Position numbers and translations under genes: made by a program
In this document: positions 1-7,492 of the stretch, in pieces
Numbering within the stretch: the stretch's first letter is position 1
Layout of the letters: every line of letters begins with the position of its first letter
Notes under the pieces: generated by a model
The model's input: the letters and a program-made list of their open reading frames with translations, nothing else
Told to the model about the DNA's origin: nothing
Database searches by the model: none
Source: Amycolatopsis palatopharyngis
Lineage (GTDB): Bacteria; Actinomycetota; Actinomycetes; Mycobacteriales; Pseudonocardiaceae
Length of the DNA stretch: 34,918 bases
Reading direction: 5' to 3'
NCBI RefSeq assembly: GCF_003385185.1
Contig: NZ_PQHZ01000057.1
Span: 1-34,918, forward strand

Positions 1-24
1 CCACCCCCACTGCGCACACCCCAC

Positions 25-66
25 CCCCGTCCATCGCACTTTCCCGGGAAAGTGCGATGGACGGGG
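25..66. repeat. 42-nt perfect palindrome, copy 1
   Basis: Both arms are fully complementary around a centre at 45/46. The core GCACTTTCCCGGGAAAGTGC is shared with two further copies at 3058-3093 and 3125-3152, while the flanking arm bases differ between copies yet remain self-complementary. It lies upstream of the permease promoter. It could be a terminator for a gene outside the window, a protein-binding site, or a dispersed palindromic element of REP type. Function is not determined by the sequence. Confidence 0.85.
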
Positions 67-134
67 CGAGCGCTGGAGCACCGGAGATGACCGGCGGCGG
101 CACGAGGTGCAGCGTGCACCGACGCCACCTTTGG

Positions 135-211
135 CCACTAAAACGGTCTCTACCGATCACCCCGGCGACGAATACGGTTCTATAACCATGCTCCAAGTGT
201 TGATTTAGTGG
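135..211 (+). promoter_or_regulatory. Promoter with flanking Lrp-type operator halves
   Basis: CCACTAAAA at 135-143 and ATTTAGTGG at 203-211 form an inverted pair about 60 bp apart. Both match the first half of the 17-nt motif found twice around the Lrp gene (8656-8672, 9265-9281). A TATAAC box at 181-186 lies between them and gives an expected transcription start near 193. No strong -35 is visible. An Lrp-family octamer bridging two half-sites would fit this spacing; that is inference. Confidence 0.5.
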
Positions 212-264
212 CTTCCCTCACTTACGCTTCCGGCACTCAGACCCACGACGAGTTCGGAGAGCGC

Positions 265-1791
265 ATGGTCAACACCGAGAGCCGCAAGGACCGCCCGCGA
301 GAGAAGGGCTTGCGGCACAACTCCGTCGGGCTGCTCGCCAGCACGGTCCTCGGCGTGTCGTCGGTCGCCCCGGCGTACGCGCTCACGGCGACGCTCGGGC
401 CCACCGTGGGCGAAGTCGGCTTGCAGATGCCCGCCATCTTCCTCGCCGGTTTCCTCCCGATGCTGCTCGTCGCCTACGCCTACCGGGAGCTCAACCGGGC
501 CCTGCCGGACTGTGGCACGTCGTTCACCTGGACGGTCAAGGCATTCGGTCCCCACATCGGCTGGCTCTGTGGCTGGGGCGCGGTGGTCGCCACAATCATC
601 GTCCTGTCCAACCTCGCGGGCGTCGCGGTGTCGTTCTTCTACCTGATGCTCGGCGAGATGTTCGCCAGTGCCGAGATCGCCGCGCTCGGCGACAACAAGC
701 TCGTCAACGTACTGACGTGCCTGACATTCATCGCCGCCGCCACCGCGATCGCGTATCGCGGGCTGACCGTGACGAAGAAGCTGCAGTACGTCCTGGTCGG
801 GCTGCAGATGTTCGTGCTCGCGCTGTTCACGATCATGGCCTTCGCCAAATCGGGCGGCAGCGCGACCCCGGCTATCGCGTTCGACTGGACCTGGCTGGAT
901 CCGTTCGGTGTGCAGTCCTTCGCCGCGTTCACCGCTGGCCTGTCCCTTTCGCTGTTCATCTACTGGGGCTGGGACACGTCGCTGACCGTGAACGAGGAGA
1001 CCTCCGGTGAGGCCAGGACCCCAGGCCGGGCGGCCCTGCTGACCATGGTCGTGATCCTCTCGACCTACCTGCTGGTGGCCGTCTCCGCGCAGATGTTCGC
1101 CGGAATCGGCACCGAAGGCTATGGACTGGGCAACCCGGAGACCGGGGACAACGTGTTCGCCGCGCTCGCGGGCCCCGTACTCGGCGGCATGGCGATCCTG
1201 CTGTTCCTCGCGGTGCTGGCCAGTTCGGCGTCGAGCCTGCAGACGACGTTCCTGCCGCCCTCCAGGACGATGCTGGCGATGGCCGCGTACGAGGCCGCAC
1301 CTCGCCGTTTCGCGGAGGTGCACCCGAGGTTCCGCAGCCCGTCGTTCGCCACCCTCGCCGCCGGTGTCGGCACCGGAATCTTCTACACCGTACTGACACT
1401 GGTGAGCGAGAACGTCCTCATCGACACGATCTACGCACTCGGCCTGATGATCTCGTTCTACTACGGACTGACCGCGTACGCCTGCGTCTGGTACTTCCGC
1501 AAGGAGCTCACCACCAGCATCCGCGACTTCTTGTTCAAGGGTCTGTTCCCCGGCCTCGGTGCGGTGCTGCTGACCCTCGTGTTCTTCAAGACGGCGGTCG
1601 ACACCTGGGATCCGGAGTACGGGTTCGGCGGTTCGGTCTTCGGCGTCGGCACGGTGTTCCTCATCGGTGTCGGCGTGCTCGCGCTCGGCGTCGTGCTGAT
1701 GCTGTTCTGGCAGCGGCGCGCACCGGCCTTCTTCCGCGGCGAGACGCTGCGCGCCGACACTCCCGTGCTGGTCGTGGAGGAGCCGGCATGA
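265..1791 (+). CDS. APC-family amino acid/polyamine permease
   Basis: This is a 508-residue integral membrane protein with about 12 hydrophobic segments and the layout of the APC superfamily (amino acid-polyamine-organocation). It has an early small-residue-rich segment (SSVAPAYAL) and the GTSFTW-FGPHIGW-GWG block typical of actinobacterial APC permeases. I chose ATG 265 because GGAGAG lies just upstream at 256-261. An in-frame GTG at 208 has no ribosome site and falls inside the putative operator at 203-211. The stop overlaps the next start by ATGA, so the GNAT-AAA gene is translationally coupled. The substrate cannot be read from sequence. The operator-like sites shared with the agmatine/putrescine genes suggest putrescine, agmatine, GABA or a related amino acid as cargo. 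Confidence 0.85.
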   Translation: MVNTESRKDRPREKGLRHNSVGLLASTVLGVSSVAPAYALTATLGPTVGEVGLQMPAIFLAGFLPMLLVAYAYRELNRALPDCGTSFTWTVKAFGPHIGWLCGWGAVVATIIVLSNLAGVAVSFFYLMLGEMFASAEIAALGDNKLVNVLTCLTFIAAATAIAYRGLTVTKKLQYVLVGLQMFVLALFTIMAFAKSGGSATPAIAFDWTWLDPFGVQSFAAFTAGLSLSLFIYWGWDTSLTVNEETSGEARTPGRAALLTMVVILSTYLLVAVSAQMFAGIGTEGYGLGNPETGDNVFAALAGPVLGGMAILLFLAVLASSASSLQTTFLPPSRTMLAMAAYEAAPRRFAEVHPRFRSPSFATLAAGVGTGIFYTVLTLVSENVLIDTIYALGLMISFYYGLTAYACVWYFRKELTTSIRDFLFKGLFPGLGAVLLTLVFFKTAVDTWDPEYGFGGSVFGVGTVFLIGVGVLALGVVLMLFWQRRAPAFFRGETLRADTPVLVVEEPA

Positions 1792-3056
1792 TGCGGTGGC
1801 TGCTACGCGACTACCACGACGAGGACCTCGAAGCGGTGGTCCGGCTCTGCGACGCGACGTCCGTGGGACAGGAGTCCGTCTTCTCCCTCGCCGAATGCAT
1901 CGCGGCACTGCGCGGCCACAGCCCGGCGATCGTGGCGGTGCGCGGCGGGCAGGTGATCGGCGCGGCACTGTCATCGGTTTCCGGGGAACGGGGCTGGATC
2001 ATCCGGCTCGCGCTGGCCGAAGGCTGGCGCGGGCAGGGGTTGGCCAGCGCGCTGCTGCTCGCGCTGGAACGACAACTCGTCGAACGACGAGTGCGGCGCA
2101 TCGCCTACGTGCTGCCCGAAGAAGAAATGCTGGCCGGAGGTTTGGCCAATGCCGGATACAGCCGACTGCCCGCGGTCGCCTACTTCGAGAAGACCGTGTC
2201 CGTCGACGCCGACCAGGCCGCGGTACTCGACCAGCTGGGCGGACACGTGCTGCCGTCCCGGCTCTGGGAAGGGCTCGCGGGCATGCAGCGGGAGAAGCAG
2301 CTCATCGAACGCAGCGTGATCCTGCCGCTGGCTGAGCCGGAGCGGGCGCAGCAGCACGGTGTGGTTCCACCGCATGCGATCGTGCTGTTCGGCCCGCCCG
2401 GAACCGGCAAGACGACCTTCGCCCGCGGCATCGCCTCCCGCCTGGGCTGGCCGTTCGTCGAGTTGCTGCCGTCGCGACTGTCCAGCGATCCGGCCGGGCT
2501 CGCCACCGCCCTGCGCGATGCGTTCGCGCAGATCGGTCATCTCGAGCGCGTCGTGGTGTTCATCGATGAGGTGGAGGAGATCGCAGCCGTGCGGGACGGG
2601 CGTGCGGTGTCCCCGCTGCACGGCGTCACGAACGAACTGCTCAAACTCATTCCCGCCTTCCGGCAGCACGACACCCGGCTGCTGGTGTGCGCGACCAACG
2701 CGCTGCGCTCGCTCGACCCGGCATTCCTGCGCCCCGGCAGATTCGACTACATCATCCCCATCGGGACACCGGACGAGGCGGCGCGCCGGGCGATCTGGTC
2801 GCGCTACGCGTCCGGTACCGAAGTGGACACCGAGCAACTGGTTTCGGTGAGCGACCGGCTGACGCCCGCGGAGATCGAGTACGTCGCACGTGCCGCGGCC
2901 CAGTCCTCGTTCGAGCGGGACGTCGTGCATGGGCACGGCGACGACGGTCCGGTCACAGAGGACTACCTCGCGGTGCTGGCCAGGTTGCGCCCGACCGTGA
3001 CCCCAGAAGTACTCGACGAGTTCGGCCACGACATCAGCAGCCTGTCGCGGACGTGA
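1788..3056 (+). CDS. GNAT acetyltransferase-AAA+ ATPase fusion protein
   Basis: This is a 422-residue two-domain protein. Residues 1-140 form a GNAT N-acetyltransferase domain with an acetyl-CoA loop, GWRGQGLASALL, at 79-90. Residues about 165-400 form an AAA+ ATPase with Walker A GPPGTGKTT (202-210), Walker B VVVFIDE (255-261), sensor-1 Asn304 in CATN, and the Arg-rich RPGRFDY segment (315-321) typical of FtsH/proteasomal-type AAA modules. No protease domain or membrane segment is seen. The start ATG overlaps the permease stop (ATGATG; ATG 1791 is an alternative), with GGAGG upstream. Coupling to a permease suggests it acts on the transporter, its substrate or a partner, perhaps by acetylation linked to remodelling. 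That role is inference; I do not know a characterised homologue. Confidence 0.8.
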   Translation: MMRWLLRDYHDEDLEAVVRLCDATSVGQESVFSLAECIAALRGHSPAIVAVRGGQVIGAALSSVSGERGWIIRLALAEGWRGQGLASALLLALERQLVERRVRRIAYVLPEEEMLAGGLANAGYSRLPAVAYFEKTVSVDADQAAVLDQLGGHVLPSRLWEGLAGMQREKQLIERSVILPLAEPERAQQHGVVPPHAIVLFGPPGTGKTTFARGIASRLGWPFVELLPSRLSSDPAGLATALRDAFAQIGHLERVVVFIDEVEEIAAVRDGRAVSPLHGVTNELLKLIPAFRQHDTRLLVCATNALRSLDPAFLRPGRFDYIIPIGTPDEAARRAIWSRYASGTEVDTEQLVSVSDRLTPAEIEYVARAAAQSSFERDVVHGHGDDGPVTEDYLAVLARLRPTVTPEVLDEFGHDISSLSRT

Positions 3057-3057
3057 C

Positions 3058-3093
3058 CAGACCTCGCACTTTCCCGGGAAAGTGCGAGGTCTG
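3058..3093. repeat. 36-nt perfect palindrome, copy 2
   Basis: This copy is perfectly self-complementary around 3075/3076. It has the same core as copies 1 and 3 but different, still complementary, outer arms. It begins one base after the stop codon of the GNAT-AAA gene in a convergent intergenic region, so as RNA it would form a long hairpin able to stop transcription, although no T-run follows. Confidence 0.85.
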
Positions 3094-3124
3094 CACCTCG
3101 CCTTCCCAGGTCAGCGGCTTGTGG

Positions 3125-3152
3125 TCCCGCACTTTCCCGGGAAAGTGCGGGA
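3125..3152. repeat. 28-nt perfect palindrome, copy 3
   Basis: The palindrome is centred at 3138/3139 and shares the GCACTTTCCCGGGAAAGTGC core. It lies 31 nt after copy 2 and 75 nt beyond the end of the minus-strand amidohydrolase gene. The pair of copies between convergent operons fits a bidirectional transcription stop. The remaining bases of this gap (3153-3227) show nothing else I can support. Confidence 0.85.
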
Positions 3153-3227
3153 GAACCGAGATAGCCCCGCCGTGCCGGTTCGCGTAACAAAGCGCCGACC
3201 ATGCCATCAAGGCGTACAACGGGTTTC

Positions 3228-4859
3228 CTACTCACCCCAGACCGTGCGGCCCGCGACGACTGTGCGCAGCACCTTGGCCTGCAACAGCGATTCTGGATCG
3301 GCCTCGAAGGGATCACGGTCCAGCACCACGAAGTCGGCGAGCATTCCCGCCCGGAGCCGGCCGAGGGACTCCTCGGCGCGACAGGCCCAGGCGGAGTCCT
3401 CCGTGGCATGCCGGACGGCGTCGGCCAGCGCCAGGGTGAGGTGTGGCTGCAGCGCGGGCAGCGCGGGGTTCCCCGGTGAGCGACGAGTGTTCGCGATGTA
3501 GATGTTCGGCAGCGGCAGGTGTGCGGCGGTGGGCGCGTCGGTACCGAAGGCCAGCCGCGCACCCGCCTCCGACATCTCCGGCCACGCGAAACCCCGCTCC
3601 GCACGCGCGTCGCCGAGCATGGCGGTCCAGTTCTCCCGGATCGCCGGGTCGGCATGTACCGGCTGCATGGACGCGGTGACGCCGAGCCGGGCGAGCCGGG
3701 GCACGTCCGCGGGGTCGACGTACTCGAGATGCTCGATGCGGTGCCTGCGCGGGCGGGCGCCGTTCACCCGGGACGCGTGTTCCAGCGCGTCGAGCGCGAT
3801 CCTGGTCGCCTTGTCACCGATCGCGTGCAGTGCGACCTGCAGCCCGGCGGCGTCAGCCGCGGCCACCGCCGGTGCGAGCGCGTCCAGGTCCCAGATGGGC
3901 TCGGCGTTGCTCCCGTCGGCATACGGTTCGAGCATGGTCGCGGTGCAGCCGTCGATGACGCCGTCCACCACGAACTTCACGCCGGTGATGCGCAGCCGGT
4001 CCGAGTCGTGCTTGGCCGCGAGTTCGGCCGCGCGACGGATCTGGGCCAGCTCGTCGGCCGGGTCCGGGCAACGCCGGATGAACCAGTGGCCGACCACGCG
4101 CAGGTTCAGCGTCCCGGCCCGCTCGGCCCGCACCATGGCGGCCAGGCTGTTCTCGTCCATCGCCATGTCCACCGCGCAGGTCACCCCGCTCGACAGATAC
4201 GCCGTACTGGCCGCGGCCAGCGCCCGGTCCCGGTCGCCGTCGGTACTCGCCTCGGCGAGCAGTGACCACACCAAGTCCTGCGCGGCGGTCTCCTCAAGGT
4301 GCCCGGTCGGCTCCCCGGTGCCGGAATCCCGGACGATCCGGCCGCCGGGCGGGTCGGGGGTGGCTGCGGTGACGCCGAGTTCGGCCAGCGCGGCACTGTT
4401 GACCCAAACCGAGTGGTAGTCGTTGGCGTCGAGGTAGACGGGCCGGTCCGGCACCACCGCGTCCAGCATCTCCTTCGTCGGACGACCGCCTGGAACCGAG
4501 GAGAACAACCAGCCCCGCCCCAGCACTCTGGGGGCATCCGGGTGGTCCTCGGCCCAGGCGCGGACCCGGTCACCGATCTCCGCGAGGTCCGGCGCATCGG
4601 TGAGATGAGCGCGCAGCATCGCCTCCCCCGCCATCACCACGTGGGCGTGCCCGTCGACGAACCCGGGCAACACGGTGTTACCCGCGAGTTCCACCCTGGT
4701 CGCGCCCGGTCCGGCTGATGCGCCCGCCTCGTCGTCGCTGCCGACGAAGTCGATGCGGTGCCCGCGCAGGACCATGGACTCCGCCCAGGTCTGGTCCGGG
4801 CCGCCGGTGAACACGCGACCGCCCGACAACCACACCACTTCGTCAACGGGGTTCGTCAC
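3228..4859 (-). CDS. YtcJ-like metal-dependent amidohydrolase (amidohydrolase_3 family)
   Basis: This is a 543-residue amidohydrolase-superfamily enzyme. The N-terminal strand domain is followed by the metal motif DGHAH (His71, His73), then Lys295 in GVKFVVDG, His345 in LHAIGD, His376 in RIEHLEY and Asp441 in FGTDAP, which are the expected TIM-barrel metal ligands of the YtcJ/exoenzyme-regulatory group. It has no signal peptide and is probably cytoplasmic. GTG 4859 is taken as start because it overlaps the transporter stop (GTGA) and begins just before the conserved metallo-hydrolase N-terminus. It is the last gene of the agmatine operon and may hydrolyse an amide or carbamoyl compound brought in by the NCS1 transporter. 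The substrate is unknown. Confidence 0.85.
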   Translation of the reverse strand: MTNPVDEVVWLSGGRVFTGGPDQTWAESMVLRGHRIDFVGSDDEAGASAGPGATRVELAGNTVLPGFVDGHAHVVMAGEAMLRAHLTDAPDLAEIGDRVRAWAEDHPDAPRVLGRGWLFSSVPGGRPTKEMLDAVVPDRPVYLDANDYHSVWVNSAALAELGVTAATPDPPGGRIVRDSGTGEPTGHLEETAAQDLVWSLLAEASTDGDRDRALAAASTAYLSSGVTCAVDMAMDENSLAAMVRAERAGTLNLRVVGHWFIRRCPDPADELAQIRRAAELAAKHDSDRLRITGVKFVVDGVIDGCTATMLEPYADGSNAEPIWDLDALAPAVAAADAAGLQVALHAIGDKATRIALDALEHASRVNGARPRRHRIEHLEYVDPADVPRLARLGVTASMQPVHADPAIRENWTAMLGDARAERGFAWPEMSEAGARLAFGTDAPTAAHLPLPNIYIANTRRSPGNPALPALQPHLTLALADAVRHATEDSAWACRAEESLGRLRAGMLADFVVLDRDPFEADPESLLQAKVLRTVVAGRTVWGE

Positions 4860-6355
4860 GGAATCTCCTCCAGTTCGGCGGGGGCCTGTCGTAGTACGGG
4901 TTCGGGGACCGGGATCTCCCGGTAGCCGCCCTTCCCGGCCCGGCGGACCCATGCGACGGTGAGCGCCGCGTAGGTCACGGCGGTCACGGCGAAGGCGGGC
5001 AGCGAAGCGGTGGTGTAGCGGAACATCGGCACCGACTCGAAGGTGACCGGATTCAGCAGCAGGTAGTAGGTGATTGCGCCGGCGCCGACCGCGATGAACG
5101 CCGCCGGGTTCACTCCCCACCAGAACGAGTACCTGGAAACGCCCTCGGGCAGGTAGAGATCGCGCATCGACAGCCGCCGTCTGCGGAGCAGGTGGTAGTC
5201 GACCAGGTACACCGCGGTCAGCGGCGCCATGACCAACCCGATCCACGCGACGAACTTGAAGAAGTTGTCATACAGGGCCGCGGGCCAGAACACCACGATC
5301 GCCGACGGTGCGAGCAGCAGCGCGGCGAACAACGGCCACGGAATACCGCGCACCCTGCTCCCCCCGGCCCGGATGATCGCCAGTGCACCCGAGTAGGTCT
5401 GCGAAACCATGCTGGTGACATTGGCGAAGGCGATGAAAAGCAGCGCCAGGGCACCGAGCGCGACGCCGCCGAGCGGCACCATCCACACGGTGGGATCGAC
5501 CTCGCCGAGCACCAGTGCCGCGAAGGTGCCGACCACACCCGCGACGACCGAGGCGAGGAAGATGCCGATCAGATTCGGCCAGAACGCGGCCCGCTGGCTG
5601 GTGGTCAGCCGCGCCAGGTTGCCCATGATCGTCCACCAGGAGAACCCGGTCGCGAAGCTCAGTTCCAGAGCGACCGCGAAGTTCAGCTTCTCGTCGGCGA
5701 ACGCCGCGATGGGCTGCGCCGCGCTCAGTTCGCTCCAGGAATGCCCAGTCAGAATCATGATCAGCATCACCACGGTCATCACCGCGAGCACGGGTGCGAC
5801 GATCTTGTTGATCCACGCGATGGACACCGGCCCGCGCACCAGGGTCAGCCAGGCCACTACCAGCGCCAGTAGTGACATCGCGATCACCATGGGACCGTTG
5901 GGATCGAAGGTCGTGCCAAGCACAGCGTTGAGCACATTGGTCACGGCGCGCCCGAACATGACCGCGAGTACCGCGTTCCAGCCTGCCGAGGCCAGTGGCA
6001 TCATCACGACGATCAGTGCGCGCACGCCGTTGACGCCGAACACGGTGCGCAGTGAGGTGTACTGCTCGACGCCGTACTTGGCCGAGGGCAGGCAGGTGGT
6101 GATCGCGACGAGTCCGGCTCCGACGAGGTTGCCGATCACGGTGGCCACGATCGCGGTCTTGACCCCGGCGAACAACGCGATCGTGCCGCCGGTGAGAAAC
6201 GCCCAGGTGGCGATCGCCAGTCCGACGTTGACCGACGTGAACTGCCAGAACCCCCAGATGCGCTCGCCGCGCAGTACTGGAAGTTCGGTGAACCCGGCGG
6301 CCGTTGACGTCTGGGCGCCGGGCTCCGGCGCCGGCCGGTCAGCCGCGGCTACCAC
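4856..6355 (-). CDS. NCS1-family transporter (nucleobase:cation symporter-1 type)
   Basis: This is a 499-residue membrane protein with about 12 hydrophobic segments. NCS1-like features include ERIWGFW near the N-terminus, SVNVGLAIATWAFL in the first helix, PSAKYG-LRTVFG, a WINKIVAP segment and the late VDYHLLRRR loop. It is clearly paralogous to the transporter at 14659-16143. GTG 6355 overlaps the stop of the 56-aa gene by 7 nt, and the stop overlaps the amidohydrolase start, so all three are coupled. NCS1 proteins usually carry cytosine, allantoin or hydantoins. Here the neighbours are agmatine enzymes, so the cargo may be agmatine, N-carbamoylputrescine or another guanidino/ureido compound. 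That assignment is inference. Confidence 0.85.
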   Translation of the reverse strand: MVAAADRPAPEPGAQTSTAAGFTELPVLRGERIWGFWQFTSVNVGLAIATWAFLTGGTIALFAGVKTAIVATVIGNLVGAGLVAITTCLPSAKYGVEQYTSLRTVFGVNGVRALIVVMMPLASAGWNAVLAVMFGRAVTNVLNAVLGTTFDPNGPMVIAMSLLALVVAWLTLVRGPVSIAWINKIVAPVLAVMTVVMLIMILTGHSWSELSAAQPIAAFADEKLNFAVALELSFATGFSWWTIMGNLARLTTSQRAAFWPNLIGIFLASVVAGVVGTFAALVLGEVDPTVWMVPLGGVALGALALLFIAFANVTSMVSQTYSGALAIIRAGGSRVRGIPWPLFAALLLAPSAIVVFWPAALYDNFFKFVAWIGLVMAPLTAVYLVDYHLLRRRRLSMRDLYLPEGVSRYSFWWGVNPAAFIAVGAGAITYYLLLNPVTFESVPMFRYTTASLPAFAVTAVTYAALTVAWVRRAGKGGYREIPVPEPVLRQAPAELEEIP

Positions 6356-6519
6356 GGGTACCCCCAGGCGAGCATCGCGCTGATCAGCACTACCGCGGCG
6401 ACCAGCAGGGCGATCAGGTCCCGCGCCGGAAGGTCGGCCCGTGCCGGGTCGTGGTACTCCGGATCCTCCAGCACGGCCAGTCGCCGCTGTAGTTCCCCGT
6501 CGAACTCCGTCGCGTCCAT
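6349..6519 (-). CDS. 56-aa single-pass membrane protein, NCS1 partner (paralogue 1)
   Basis: This small gene starts at ATG 6519, with AGGAGA directly upstream inside the end of the amidase gene, and it overlaps the NCS1 start. The protein has a charged, probably helical N-terminal part with ELxRRxAxLExP (residues 9-20), the motif DLPARD (29-34), one hydrophobic helix (about 35-51) and a C-terminal WGYP. A second 56-aa protein at 14492-14662 aligns without gaps, with 25 of 56 residues identical, and sits in the same position before another NCS1 gene. The charge pattern suggests the N-terminus lies in the cytoplasm. I infer a transporter accessory subunit, analogous to the small proteins encoded before some solute:sodium symporters. 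Confidence 0.85.
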   Translation of the reverse strand: MDATEFDGELQRRLAVLEDPEYHDPARADLPARDLIALLVAAVVLISAMLAWGYPW

Positions 6520-6520
6520 G

Positions 6521-7492
6521 TCATCTCCTGAGTGGGTCAGTGAGTGTGGAGTAGGTGTCCGGCCTACGGGTGTCGAGGAACGGGAAAAGCGTCAGCCAGT
6601 CCCGGCGCTGGTCCAGGTCGAGCGGCGCCACGAGGGCCGCGTCGGCGTCGCGGGGCGCCTTCGCGAGGACCCGGCCGTACGGGTCGGAGATGAACGACGA
6701 TCCGTAGAACGTGACGATGCCCTCGTCGCCCCAGCGGTTCGGGACGACCATGAAGGTGCCGTTGGCGATGCCGTTTCCGACGATCACCTGCTGCCAGAGC
6801 GGTTGTGTGTCGAAACCGGGGTGGTCCGGTTCCGATCCGATGGCCGTCGGGTACGCGATCACCTCCGCACCCGCGACGGAGTAGGCGCGCGCGACCTCGG
6901 GGAACCACTGGTCCCAGCAGGTCGGCAGGCCGAGCCGGGCCGCCGTCTGTCCACTGCGGACATCCGGGAGGTCGACGACCGGATACGGTTGCGGCCCGGG
7001 TGGCCCGCCCCGGAAGTAGTGGTCCTCGTAGTACCCGGCCGAGACCGGGATGTGCAGCTTGCGGGTCCGGCCGAGCAGCGTGCCGTCCGGTGCCACCAGG
7101 ATGGCCGTGTTGTAGCCGAGACCGTCCGGGGCCTGCGCGTCGTCGGCCACGTCGGCGCGTTCGAACAGCGAGGCGTGCACCGCCACGCCGCTGTCCGCCG
7201 CGGCCTTCGCGGCGAACGTGTACGTCGGCCCGCCGTGCAGGTCCTCCGCCGTGACGGTCGCGTCACCGTCCGGCCGGGTGTCGGCCGGGTACCGGGACAG
7301 GGTCAGCTCCGACAGGAAGACCACCTGGGCGCCCGCCTCGGCCGCGGTGCGGAGGCCGTCGGTGAGGACACCGAGGTGTTCGTCGGGGTCGCTGTGCCAA
7401 CGGGTCTGCACGAGCCCGACGGTCAGCGGGGAACGGACAGGATCCGCGGCTCTGGCCGGAGACTCGGGAATCTCGGCGGTGATCAGTCGCAT
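6521..7492 (-). CDS. aguB: N-carbamoylputrescine amidase
   Basis: This is a 323-residue nitrilase-superfamily C-N hydrolase. The catalytic triad is visible as Glu62 (FLSELTLS), Lys145 (GRTRKLHIP) and Cys192 (PTCWDQWFPE); the CWDQWFPE motif is characteristic of N-carbamoylputrescine amidases. The expected reaction is hydrolysis of N-carbamoylputrescine to putrescine, CO2 and ammonia in the cytoplasm. The start at ATG 7492 overlaps the end of the agmatine deiminase gene by 10 nt, which is strong support for the pathway assignment. The stop is one base before the 56-aa gene. A related beta-ureidopropionase-type activity cannot be fully excluded. Confidence 0.9.
   Translation of the reverse strand: MRLITAEIPESPARAADPVRSPLTVGLVQTRWHSDPDEHLGVLTDGLRTAAEAGAQVVFLSELTLSRYPADTRPDGDATVTAEDLHGGPTYTFAAKAAADSGVAVHASLFERADVADDAQAPDGLGYNTAILVAPDGTLLGRTRKLHIPVSAGYYEDHYFRGGPPGPQPYPVVDLPDVRSGQTAARLGLPTCWDQWFPEVARAYSVAGAEVIAYPTAIGSEPDHPGFDTQPLWQQVIVGNGIANGTFMVVPNRWGDEGIVTFYGSSFISDPYGRVLAKAPRDADAALVAPLDLDQRRDWLTLFPFLDTRRPDTYSTLTDPLRR

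Noticed and set aside
208..264. GTG 208 as start of the permease
   Set aside because: There is no ribosome site, and the codon lies in the operator half-site. ATG 265 has GGAGAG upstream and starts just before the conserved region.
205..1974. 589-codon open frame on the minus strand across the APC permease
   Set aside because: It is antisense to a clear membrane-protein gene and its product is low-complexity, rich in Arg, Glu and His. This is the usual GC-rich shadow frame.
25..3152. Three palindromes as a CRISPR-like array
   Set aside because: There are only three copies with irregular spacing of kilobases and tens of bases, no unique spacers of constant length and no cas genes.
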